From Moringa oleifera (Eukaryota; Streptophyta; Magnoliopsida; Brassicales; Moringaceae), in contig JAJFZO010000034.1 in NCBI GenBank assembly GCA_021397835.1, forward strand, positions 9,377,501 through 9,441,500: a stretch of DNA of 64,000 nucleotides, given 5' to 3'. Below are positions 52,772 to 64,000 of this stretch, in pieces (the stretch's first letter is position 1; each line of letters begins with the position of its first letter). Below the pieces are notes generated by a model. The model was not told the DNA's origin, ran no database searches, and saw only the letters and a list, made by a program, of their open reading frames with translations. The translations under genes were made by a program, and so were the position numbers.

Positions 52772-55700
52772 TCAAGAACTATCCATGGAAATATCACTGC
52801 CATTTGGGTTTGCTGGGTTAGTGCCAGAATCGCTTTCTGAGATATTCTTCACAGTCTGGCTGGCTCCAAAGGTGAACTCTTGCAGAGGAACATCCAACTG
52901 AGGGCGGGCAAATATGGAGGTAGCACCAACAGCACTGAAAATGGGAGCTGGAACTGGAGCACTGACCTTAGGGAAACCAAAGCTAAAGGATGCTGTAGTA
53001 CCCATTGGAAAGCCGGGCATCACTGGATTGCTAGTATCAATTGATCCAAAGATCTTTTGTTCATATTCCTGCAACTGTTGATAAACAGCTACAGTTCACA
53101 CACAGAAAGAATAAAAGGAATGTCAGAATGGGTTATCTTTGGCAATCAAATTAAGCTTAGCAAATACAATAGCAAACATTCTTTCATGACATCCAAAAGT
53201 ACAACAAACCCAAAAAATTAACTGGAACACCCCAAGCAAATTACAACTCTGAAATCATTTTATGGTTTGATTTTTCTCTGTTTCTTCAGATGATGAATGG
53301 AAGAAAATTCTTCCTCGCATGGAAGTGTGGGTGCGTGTATAACTTAATCATCATTTGCCACAGCTTTGGCTTTCAACAATAGGTTGATACCTTTTTTCAA
53401 GACAAGAAAGAATTATTATAATCCTGTCAGGCAGAAAAAGGAAAATAATATCCCACCCATACCCAACAACTCACTCTACTCAGCATCTGCGCCTCTTCTA
53501 TTCATCTTTAATTAATAATGCAAAATTCAACAAGGTGGTCTTTCTATGGTAGTTTAAGAAAGCACAGTCAGCCAACTGAAAGTTAAACATAAATATGATA
53601 ACATCATAAGCAAAAATGGAAGACTTCTTTCCTAAAAGGTGGATAACAAAATAAGTAAAAATGGAAGACTTCCATCCTTATTGAAAATTATAAGGATAAA
53701 TGTGTAATTTTTCCAATTTTAGGATATTAAATAATTTAGAATATTTAAAGATTCTAGAACTTAAGTACCGTTTGTAAATAATTTGTTAATCAGAAAGTAA
53801 GGTTTTGGATTAAGACTGGTTTTTTATTTTTATTAGGATTTGATTTCCTACCTCGATCACGCTTTGATTTCCTATTACTATTAGTATTTGGTGCTATATG
53901 TACTCCAAGCACCTCAGTATTTGAAGCAAACTTGCTATGATATCATTTGAGTATCAATATATCTGTGAGATGACTGTTATTTGAGGCCTGAGGTTTTATT
54001 TGCGATTTTCTTGTCCTTCCTCTAAACCCTACTTCTTCCCCAAAACCCTACATCACATAAATATTGAATGCTTCATCTACAAATGTAAAAGCTAATATGC
54101 AAGACAAGTACATACCCGAAGTCAAGTCAACAGATGGCCTCCTCTCTTTCACCCATTGGTGACTTTGTGCAAGCTTCCACCCTTTACACTTCATCAAGTA
54201 AGCTATCACAATAGCTGGAGACCTATCAGCAAAGGGGGAAAAAAAAAGGAGCATAATTCTTGTATTGTAAAGAGTAATTTAAAACAGAGAAACAAAATCA
54301 TATTTCCTGTCACAAAATGAGGATGATAAAAAATGGCCAGGTAATCTGTTGTATGATAACTACATCATGCAGTAAGAGACAGTAGGATCAAGTGCCCCCA
54401 GGGGCAGTACATGATACCCGCTCATATCGAGGTTCATGTATTTTATGTTTTGTAGTTCTGTATTTGGAGAAATGCAAAATATAACCAACCTATTTTTCCC
54501 TGACATGCAGTGCACAAGAACACGAGCCTTGTCCCTCTCGCATTGCTCTGCATAAAGAAGTGTGTTATATCATACTCTGTGCTTGATTACAATACATGAG
54601 AGCATCTGAGCTACTTCAATGCAATTGATAAATCCAACAACCAAAATGGTAACCAATTATAGTTTAAAAACTTTTTACCAGAGACCGTCCCTTTTCTCTT
54701 CAATTGTTGCTAAGTACGACACCAAACTTTCCATAGTGCATGCATCAAAATGGAACTAAGACACCAAAGGTTGATTTTATTTGTATGTAAAAACAGTAAG
54801 ATAGTCAACACGATGAGGATGTTCATTGGCAAATAAAAAAAACATGGGGCATTACAAGCATTAGCCACATACTAAATTTGTGAGAGATTCATAATCGGAG
54901 ACAAAAACCAAAAGAATAATTTACATATATGAGACATAATCCACACAAATTAGAAGCCTTTTGTCCAATTACATAATAATTTTAACATCAGCCAGATTTA
55001 ATTGAGCAACTCCCTAAAAATAACGTAATAAAATAATTCATTGTCAACAGTGTTTTTGATGGGTACGCAGACTCCCAAAGGCTAATGACTCTAAAAGGTT
55101 CCTGTCCTACAATTCAAAATTCATAGTGCAAAACAGAGAAAAACAGACCTAGAAATTGAATGGCATCATCAAACTGTAAAGTTTTGTCATCTTGAAGGCA
55201 GTGATAGGTAAATGAATTCTTGTAGAGATTTTGACAAGAAGGTACAGTCTGCATACAGAAAGAAGAAAAAAGTAATATAAGAATATGTGAGATAAAGATA
55301 CTACAATGGGATGCTACTTCGATAACTGTCATACATCTTTTTGAATAATTAGCCTGTGTATTGTTGGAGAATCATACTAAATGACAGGAACCACAAAACT
55401 AATTTATAAAGTAGCTAAAGCTTTTCAAGGAGAAAGAAGAGTTCAAACAGCACCCACGATACAGAAGGAAAAAGAAAAATTAAAGTTTTCAGTCTCAATC
55501 GACGGCAGAATAAATAATGATGATGATGATGATAATTTAGAAACATGGTTTTTATTTCTTGCCTAAGATTTTCTTTTGCCTAATATTCACCATTTTGAAT
55601 CACAATCAAACATATTATGGTCACTAATTGTACCATATCAATAAAAACTATAGGAAATGGCTAGGTATCACCTATCATCTTCCCTAAACTCCCAGTCATG

Positions 55701-56901
55701 CACCATCTGTTATGATTTGAAATCCATTTCAACCAACATGCATATCAACCCCAATTCACACCTGTAAGGCGAAAAAACCCGCAAATTAAGTTCCAAGCTT
55801 ACGTATAAGAGTCAGACCAAGGGAGACGAATTCCTGAGTACTTGGCACAATTACATGTACCCCACTTCACCATTCAGTTCTAACTAGAACTGTAAGTTGC
55901 GTCAAATCAAAGAGGCATGCCTTCATTCTGCCTCAACCATCTGATGTTCAAACTATGTCATTAGGTTAACAACAATCCTTTTTTCCTACTAGAAAATGAC
56001 CAGTAGGCCATTACTAGACTCAATCACCTCTAATCCTATTTGAAACTTTTATTTTCTTCCTTCAATGCCAGTGGTCATATCCAATCGAACAAATCAGCCC
56101 TTCACCGCCAAGCACTAGATAAAGCACAGCACCCATAACTTCTTCATTTTCCTTCTCCTTTTCCTGGGTGGTTTAGCCTAATTACATGAGTACGAACCCC
56201 CTATATAGCTTACTTCAATCCCTCAAACATTATTGTAGAACTAGCAACAAAACATCTCAGAAAATTCATCTGTAAATGTACATTAAACACAATGTGACGT
56301 CTTCCAAACTAAAAATTATCAATGTAAGCAACACAGGAGAATCGGTCCTCCAGCTATTCCTACAAAAGCAAGGGAAGATATTAATATAACATTGATCACA
56401 TCCCCACAGATAGTTATTATCCTGTTATTTTCTTCATCCTACCATACAGACAAAATCATGAACCTTATGTGCACAAGGTAATACAATTAGAGATCCAACA
56501 GAGTTAGAGTATAAATCCGGAACCGTGAAATCAATTAATTTAAACTAAATAGCATCAAAGTTTACAGATACAAACTATGTTCCCAATTAACATATTAACC
56601 AACAGAACAAATTGGGTAATTCTAAACCAGACAATAAAAAAATCAAAACAACCAAAAAACTCACATTAAGGACACGAGAGATCCCTTGAGCCTTGAGGAG
56701 CTCAGACCTGGACGCGTTGTCATAGCTACCCAAGTAGAGGAAGTCCGGCAAGATCTCAGAAGGGAACGCGCTGACGTGGAGAGTTGTTTTCTCCGAGCTG
56801 GCCGGAATCCGGTGACCGCAAATCCCGCAAACCTCTCCTTCTTCATACTTGTGATAGTGGCCACACACTGCACAAGGGTTCTCTCTTTCCCTCTTCCTCA
56901 T
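52772..56901 (-). CDS. IBR5: Dual-specificity protein phosphatase IBR5, 5 exons
   Basis: IBR5 removes phosphate from MAP kinases (MPK12 in Arabidopsis) and is needed for normal auxin and abscisic acid responses. Exons on the minus strand: 56901-56665, 55248-55149, 54547-54490, 54222-54116 and 53088-52772, joining to 272 residues; the Arabidopsis protein is slightly shorter. The N-terminus MRKRERENPCAVCGHYHKYE, then EGEVCGICGH, is a Cys-rich zinc-ribbon-like motif. The phosphatase domain starts near residue 49 (PSEILPDFLYLGSYDNASRS). The active-site loop is HCMSGKNRSPA, with catalytic Cys126 and Arg132. KERRPSVDL and YEQKIFGS follow. The tail (about 195-272) is rich in Phe-Gly, Pro and Ser. 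The start is the ATG of the conserved N-terminus; an in-frame ATG 23 codons upstream is not conserved. No break is seen. Confidence 0.93.
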
Positions 56902-58849
56902 AGTCAAGTAAAAAGCAAGATTTGGATTATAACCAGAAGAGGAAGCGGGCTCTATATCACAAGACAACAAAAATCCAGATCAAAAACCTTGATTAATTTG
57001 GAAAATTAAACAGATTTGGAAGGGCGAAAGTGAATGAAGCATATTACATCTAGAATATAGGAGAGCTAGAGTGAGGCGTGATAGAGAGTTTATGGATTTG
57101 TTTACTCCGGGGCTCCTGTTTCCTTTTCCTTCCTCCTATCGATTCAATACAAGGGAGGTGTAGAGATTCGAACAACTGTAACTGTGAGGTTACAGAAGCA
57201 TGAGATGGTGGTTGTTTGTATTTATATGTATTGCCGCAGGCTCTGAGACAAGCTTTTGCTGTGATAGAGAGATCCTGTGAAATGAACAGTCCAGTTTCTG
57301 TTCCTCCTAATCAGCTGTGGTTTCCCAAGTAGGATCGGAACTTGGGTCCGGCTCCTCGCTAAATGTGGCGTGCCATGTCGACCTTCGAGGTCAAATTTGC
57401 GGGCAATGACGCGAAATTGTCGTTCATTTTATCCGAACATCAAACGGAATATTACACTGTAAATTGCTTTTAATTTATTTTTAATAATAATTTTATATTT
57501 TTTTAATAAAATATAATAATATTTATTTATTATTTATTTGTGTAATACTCCCCTCTTTCTCATACCCGTCCTTGTGGCCATGGAGGGATCAAATCCGTAC
57601 TTAAAATTTATTTTAAAATTTTTTAATAACATATTAAATGCAACATATCACAAGTGTTAAAAGAAATTAGATGATGATAAGTAGCTATTTTTTTATTAAA
57701 TTTATATTAATATTAAACGTAATTATTAATAATATTCAAGTGTTTTAATATTTTAAAAAATAAAGTAAAATGAAAAAAAAAAGAATTTAAAAGTTCAAAA
57801 GATTAAAGCATCATGCCTAAACATATGATTTCATAAGAAAATATAGCTTACGAGAGTCTCGACGCTGTGTTTAAACACTACAAAAGAATCACATGGTTAT
57901 TGGATGCTTGAACGTTGCGGAATAAAGTGCAAAATTTTTTATTTAGTTATTCTTATTTTGCACAAATAAAAAATTATAAAAAAACATTTAGGATCAATAA
58001 AAAAAGAGAGAGATTTTGATTGGAAAAAAGACTTCTAGAGCAAGAAAGAAAAGAACAAAAACATTATGAACTTCTAGATTAAAGATCCAAACCAAGAAAA
58101 TTCAATATTGAAGATTCTCTAATATAGTCTCTTTCTCTTTGATTTTATGTTCAAGGTATTTGATTTATTTTTATTTTTAATTACGTTAGGCTAATCTTTT
58201 AGTAGGTCAAAAGTGATTATAAAATCCTAAATATGTCTATGTGTTTGATGATAACTACTCTTACGCAATTTTCATAATTAGGATTGTTTTGTGTTTTCCT
58301 ACAATTCATATTTATAATTATAATTTTATTTTATTTAGGTGACCAATTAAATAGGATTTAATAATGATATAAAATCAAATTAGAGTTTTGGATTCATAAT
58401 TATCTTGAAGCCTAATTACTAATGGTAAATCAAAATCATTGATTATAGTTAATTTTTGTTGGTTTTGATGAAGAACATAACCTAAGTTAAATAAATTACA
58501 CTTGTTGCATTTGTTGTTTGGATTAACTCATCTTTCTCATTTTAATGCTTTTGATAGATTTAATGTAAAACACTTGTCTTACTAGGTTGTTTCGTGGAAA
58601 TAGATTAAATAACAATGCTTACCTTTATTTAATAACAAAGTAAGAAAAGATTAGGACAACAAAACTATTTGTTATCTTCGATTGGTAATTCTAATAAGAA
58701 ATTAGAGAATAACGTTATTGTCAACACATTGATGATTGTCTAACAGTGGAGAATGAAACCTTAATTGTCCATTCAGATATTTCCTTTTAATTTGTAGTTA
58801 TTTAGTTTTATCATTAAAAATCTCTCATTTTTAGTTTAATTTAATTTAT
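56902..58849. other. IBR5 5' UTR and promoter, then intergenic sequence
   Basis: 56902 to about 57430 is GC-richer and should hold the 5' UTR and promoter of IBR5. From 57440 on the sequence is AT-rich with no recognisable gene and probably belongs to decayed transposons. Confidence 0.45.
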
Positions 58850-59629
58850 TTCTTTAATAGTAAATTAGCTATAATAAGTCCTCGTGAGATTAACTATGAT
58901 GCATATTAGGTCATTAATGGTTAACACATGGAGAGGGATCTCCAAGCGATGATGGATGATGGGTGAATTGATTGAAATCTCCAAAACCAAGGAATGATCA
59001 AAGGACCATCATAATGCGACTAGTATACTCAAGTCAATGATTAATTTAACAAAGTTTGGTTATAAGTTTAAATATCTTTTATGAGGCATACCTAAGTCTT
59101 TTTCATATAGTTGGTCGAAGGGTATATTGATCATTTGGAGGGATACGACTTGTCTTAGTTTTGATAGGTGAGATACCGGCCTGTCCTTACAATAATCTTT
59201 TATCCTTTCTAATATTTTCTTGTTTATCACTCCCTAATATGTCATAAACTTTCATTGACTATATAAGTCAAGTTGACACTTCAGCATCACCTTTGCTACC
59301 ATAAGATCACCTAGTGACCTGTCTTGATCTTTTTTATTGTATGGAATGCTTTTTCAGGAAGGCATGCCTCTTGATGAGTTAGATTGTTTAGGTCTATTCA
59401 TTGTGAGTCTTTTTGTGAGGCTCAGCCTAAATATAGTAACATTAAAAGCCCTCTACTCTTTTAGTTGAAGGAGTAGTTTTGGCATTCTTTGAAGTTAAAG
59501 AGTACGTCTTTGGTGCTCCCCAAACATTTTGGCGATGGATTGGCAGTTTGTGGAAGTGGTTAACTTACTAGTCTATAGATCTTCATTTGAAATTGGTTCA
59601 TAATTCCACTCTTGCCATTTTGTCAATCC

Positions 59630-59900
59630 ACAAACTTGATTTTATGAATTAGACCAATTTGCATGGTTGTTTTTACTGATAAGGCTAGTCCATAAACTAG
59701 CTACAGGTTAGCTTTTATGGATGAGATTAGTCCATAAGCTAGTTTTTATGAACTACAGCCAGTCTAAAAGCTTCTTTTGTAGATCAAGCCAGTTTGCATA
59801 TTGGTTTTTGCGACTGGCACAAGTTTAAAAACTAGCTTTTGTGGATGGGGACACTTTGCACACTAATTTTTACAGATAAAGCCAATTGACGAGTTTGCTT
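59630..59900. repeat. Degenerate tandem array in gypsy element E2
   Basis: A unit of about 45-50 bp of the form gccagtttgcatattggttttt or ccataaactagcttttgtgg is repeated about five to six times. It takes the same place as the array at 34690 in E1 but has an unrelated unit. Confidence 0.65.
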
Positions 59901-60269
59901 TTGTGGAGTAAGATTGGACTATACTTTTACTTGATTTTTTCAATTCTTTTATTTAAGTCATTTGTTTCAATGAATGCACCTTTTTTTTTTACGCATTCTC
60001 ACGATTGTCATTATTCCTTGTTGCTACTCTAGGTGACTTTTCATCATTTAATGTCTTAAGTTTTGTGAGACATGATGGCTATGACAACCAAATAAGGGCT
60101 GTGACAAATTTCATTACCTGGTACTTCGCATTGGTCTTTTCAATTTCCTAGAATAAGATCTTGCCTCGTGGTCCATAATGACTGGATGGTTAGGCTTATA
60201 GATAGCCTTCTCCTTTCTTTATTTTCAGTTCATTATCTCTCAAATTTTTTTATCTTTCGTACTAAGCTC

Positions 60270-62170
60270 CTTTCTCTCTTTCTTTGTCTTACAACACTAT
60301 GGGTGAACCTTTTATCGTATCCTCTCTCTCTTTGACTATCATGCTTTCTCATATTAGGTCCATTAGGTTTCAGTATGACTTTAGCCATTTTTTATTTACT
60401 TATCCTTTGACCCACGAAATAAAGCTTACAACTTTTGCTGGCACTATTTTTGTGTATATGAAAAGTCCCTAATGACTGTTATTAGCCTCCCTCATCCTCA
60501 ATTTGTGTGAGATCTTTGTACTTACTTTAGGATTTCTCATTCCTAACTCTCCCCTATAAGTTAGTACTAGATAATTGGGTATCTAAGAGTCATTATTGTG
60601 GTGGTTTTTGATTATTACCTAGTTGACATCTTTGCTAAATTTTTCTACCTCAAGGCTTCTACTCTAAGGTGGTGTTTCTTTATAGTCCAATAAGGTTAGA
60701 GGCTCTTTGGGCTTCCTTGATCATTGGAATAACAAATTTTTCTTTATTTTTTGGGATGGATTACCTGAGTGTGCTCTAAAATGGGGAGCATATCCATTTT
60801 TAGAATGTAAAGCTCTTTTTTTTTTTCCTAGCCTTTAAAGGCAAGAGATCTTTGAGAGTTTTCAAGATAAGCTTACCATTACCTTGGATGAGGCCTGTGG
60901 CTCTACCATCCTAGACTACGTTGACAAAAAAATCCCTAAATCACATTGTTTTAACCCTTTAATCATTTCATCTTTTCCTTATTCTTCCTTTAATGTGGTA
61001 AAGGCCAACAGTTAGCCTTCTTCTTCATTTCTTGCCTTTTAATTAATAGTTTTTTTCATTTCATATTGCTTAGAGTTCACTAACCTTTACATTGTTTTTG
61101 CAGGTCCATTTGCGTTTGACACTTTATTAGAATTATCCATGTTTAGTCAACCTGTTGAAATGTCATTCTCTCCAATTGATGTTGCAGTGGTCTATGAGCA
61201 TGTAAAACGCAAGGCTACATACGAAGCGATGGAATCTTCTCAATAGAGAGAAAAGAGATAATCTGTTGGACTTATAGTGCTAACCTTCATTACTGCTCCA
61301 TCATCTTTAATGGTAACTTCCTTCATTATGGTTGTTATACCGCTTGCTACTTAGTCACCAACCACTACTTCATTTTTGTAGCCTTATAGTTTGATTTTAT
61401 TGCTCTGCTGCAAATCTAGCTTTGTTAGTGATGCCACCAACTCCTAAGCTTGTTCCTACATGGTCAATCCATGTCTTAGATACCATGAGGAACTCTAACA
61501 CTAATGATAACCTTGATGAAGTGGTTGTTATCTTCTTTGTCTATGTGGGGATGAATAAGCTTAATAGGCATCCCTTAATATTTTTTTTTCCTTTTTTAAT
61601 AAAAAACTTATTTCCTGCTTTCTCTCTTTTTAGGTAGCCTTTAAGATTCCCATAGTGATTGATCACCTTCTTTAGAAGGTGAAGAAAAGCAAAAAACATG
61701 AAATCCAACTCATGACTTGCTGCAATGAGTTGAATGCTATTATAATGGAGTTGGAGCAAGTGAAGACGAAAGAAAGCAAAAGCTCTTCAATACACTGTTG
61801 TGGATGAAGCTCTGAAAGCCAAATATAATGAGTTGACTAATGCCTAGTCATGCATTTCAAAGTTAGAGAATCAATTAAATACGATTAAAGATTGTTTATC
61901 CTCTGCTCGAGAAGAGGCCATAAGGGCTTACACATTATCTGATGAATGTCTTGAGGAGAAAAGTAAGTTTACTTCTGATGCTTGTGTTTTTACTCTTTAA
62001 GATGGCAAGAGGTAGCTGAAGGAAGTTTGTCTAGATTAGGATATTGACTGTGTTATTAGATGGACCACACCATCATTCCTTTTTCTTCTTCAGTATCCTC
62101 TACTTTTGAAACTCTTGTAAAGATAGATGATGACTCCACCATAACTATTACCTAAGATATTATTAGCCTA
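60270..62170 (+). pseudogene. Antisense ORF of gypsy element E2 (Transposase_28-like), disabled
   Basis: Begins near 60299 with MGEPFIVSSLSL. The part around 60480-60760 (ASLILNLCEIF, LGFLIPNS, LVDIFAKFFYLKAS) has the look of the Transposase_28 domain. A charged coiled-coil tail follows at 61640-61970 (EALKAKYNELTNA, SKLENQLNTIKDC, SSAREEAIRAYTLSDECLEE). Interrupted by several stops. Lies opposite to pol. Confidence 0.5.
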
Positions 62171-62379
62171 GATTATGATTTTCTTTTTCTTTTTGTTTGT
62201 GCCTTATAGCTTGTAACTTCTCTTGGAATTAATGAACTATATTTTTGTTTTTCAGACTTATTTTTCAACTTTTTATTTCATGGAGAACATTTTTGTTGTC
62301 TTTCTTCTACTTTGACTTTTCCTTTGCATGTTTATCCTTGATACTTAGTCAAATAATTCTTTTGGAATGACACACATTT

Positions 62380-62640
62380 GAACCTTTGCGGTTTAGCTTT
62401 TGTAGACGAAATCATTGTGAATTAAGTCATTATGGCCTACAGCCTGTGGCTTAGGTACCTTACGAAATAAGGCCTAGGTAACTTTTGGCCTGCTTTTATT
62501 TAAGAAAAATTTCCTTAAGTCCTAGCCTGATGGCCTAGGTACCTTGTGAAGGTCCTTATAGAATATAGCCTAGGCCTTTTACGACCAAGGTAACTTACAG
62601 CCTAGGGCTTCTGGCTTACTGTATGCATACTGGGATATTT
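62380..62640. repeat. Short tandem repeats between antisense ORF and pol of E2
   Basis: Units such as tggcctaggtaccttacgaa and aggcctaggtaacttttggcc recur about five to six times with a spacing of about 40-50 bp. Same position as the 37690 array in E1, different unit. Confidence 0.65.
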
Positions 62641-62699
62641 CAAGGGTTTTCTGCTGCATCTGAAAAATTTTAAAATTTAAAGCAATAAAATTAAACATA

Positions 62700-63720
62700 G
62701 CTAATAGTGAAAGTGTCATAGTTTCATTAATTCTCCTTTAACATTCGAATCCTTTCATTAGTAATACATTTTTATATTCTCTACACTCTAAGTCCTAGGT
62801 ATTTTCTTACCATCTTGGTAGCTAAATTGTAGATGCTTGCTCTAACAATCTTTGTTGCCTTGTTAGGACCTTTCTAGCTCAAGGTAAGCTTCCTTAAAGC
62901 TTTTTACGGTTTAGATAGTCACCTCTTTAGAACTTTCACTCCTTAACCCTTTGATTATGATAACGAGCTACTTTTTTTTTTTTTTGATATGCCACATCTT
63001 TAACTTTAGTTGGCACTATATCCTCGTCTAACAAGTCCAAATTAACATGTAGGTCATTGTTATATTTCTCTTCATCATAGGCCTTCACTTGGTACAAAGT
63101 CATCCTATCTTAACTGATACTACTACCTCTATTTCAAAAGTGAAAGAGAAAGGTGTTTCTTTTGTACTGTTTTACTTATCATTTTGTATGTCCATTCGAT
63201 GTTATATAATTCTTTTGCTTAGGCACCTTATGCATTGTCCAATCTTATCTTGTGTGTTTGAAGGATTGATCCTATTGGTAACTTTCACTTGACCATTGGC
63301 TTCTGGGTGTCCAACATGGATGAATCGTAGACTATTTTATAGCTCATGGCAGTTAGTTTTGAACTTAGTACATTGAAACTGGTTTCCATTGTCTACAAAA
63401 ATGACCTTTGGTATGCCAAATCTCCAAATGATTAATTTTTTAAGTGAAGTCCCACATCTTATGCACTGTAATAGTTGGGATCACTTTCGCCTCCACTTAG
63501 TTAATCAAGTCATAAATCATCACTACCATGAACTTCTATTTGCCTTGTGACCATTTAGAATAGTCCTAGCATGCTAATTCCCTATTAAGCAAAAATGGCC
63601 TTAGGATTTTCATGGGATTAGCTAGCTTGATTAGGATGTTGACAAGTGGTGTTGTCTTTAATACTTTTTGCATCTCTTAACATATTTTCTAGCATTTTTC
63701 TTCAATTTAGGCTAGTAATA
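62700..63720 (-). pseudogene. Ty3/gypsy integrase, disabled
   Basis: On the minus strand the fragments FMVVMIYDLIN-stop-VEAKVIPTIT (intact elements: IDYFTKWVEAE), FGIPKVIFVDNGNQFQ, and HPEANGQVKVTN (intact: HPQANGQVE) are the integrase core in order. The C-terminal region near 62930 matches E1. Stops and frameshifts separate them. Confidence 0.8.
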
Positions 63721-64000
63721 TCTCTACCTTAATGTCTTGTAGCCAAAGATCATACTCTAATGTGGGTACGTCAAATTCTTTCATGCTTTTTTGCCAAGGT
63801 ATATTCTTACTCTTACAAGGCTAAGCAGTCAAGGAGAAAAAGTGTGAAGATTGCTTATATAGGTGGCTATCAAAAATGACAAACTTGACTGCTCTAGCTT
63901 ATAACTTTTTTGCCTTCATTTTGTCTTGGAGAAGCTCATCATCTTATAAGAAGTGACAAAACTATGTAGTCTAGTTATTTAAAGTGGATACCAATGTCAT

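Larger units (their letters stand above)
58850..64000 (-). mobile_element. Ty3/gypsy retrotransposon E2 (Tat/Retand-like), cut by the window end
   Basis: Same order as E1: an LTR-like or leader region (about 58900-59450), a tandem array, an antisense ORF on the plus strand, a second tandem array, and integrase on the minus strand. Pol would continue beyond 64000. Stops and shifts make it non-functional. Confidence 0.65.

Noticed and set aside
52470..52901. 143-codon open frame on the plus strand
   Set aside because: Overlaps the last exon and 3' UTR of IBR5 on the opposite strand; a shadow frame.

Overview
The window is nuclear DNA of a eudicot plant. The genes have many short exons with GT-AG introns rich in A and T, and the spaces between them are filled with transposon remains. 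Five complete protein genes could be rebuilt exon by exon with no broken frame; four match Arabidopsis proteins closely and the fifth matches a plant protein family. The codon and repeat style suggests a woody rosid, but I cannot name the species.

Layout: 1.5-5.6 kb, minus strand, AUGMIN subunit 2 (AUG2). 5.9-11.2 kb, a very AT-rich cluster of fold-back MITEs of one family. 11.2-14.1 kb, a small non-coding LTR element (TRIM/LARD type) with two LTRs, a PBS relic, a polypurine tract and internal 66-bp repeats. 14.4-15.2 kb, plus strand, a promoter with site II, TATA and telo-box elements followed by a box H/ACA snoRNA and a box C/D snoRNA. 15.8-22.9 kb, minus strand, a nucleobase-ascorbate transporter (NAT1-like, 14 exons). 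24.6-41 kb, a transposon block: a MITE, a decayed hAT transposase gene, a non-autonomous CACTA element with a MITE inserted in it, a decayed Ty3/gypsy element (E1) with an antisense ORF, and a DUF1985-like fragment. 42.3-43.4 kb, plus strand, a mitochondrial pyruvate carrier (MPC2 type). 44.3-51.8 kb, plus strand, a UBL-WLM-PUB protein (WSS1-type DNA-protein crosslink protease), whose first intron holds a retrotransposon relic. 52.8-56.9 kb, minus strand, the dual-specificity phosphatase IBR5, convergent with the protease gene. 58.8-64 kb, a second gypsy element (E2) of the same build as E1, running off the right end.

The genes do not form a pathway; they are ordinary neighbours in a plant chromosome. 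The most interesting points are the snoRNA locus, whose C/D guide has an 11-nt match to 18S rRNA at the correct spacing; a MITE family that can be followed by its 9-bp target duplications, once inside a CACTA element; the paired gypsy elements with antisense ORFs and unrelated tandem arrays at equivalent places; and small recent duplications inside the NAT gene. I see no new multi-gene system.
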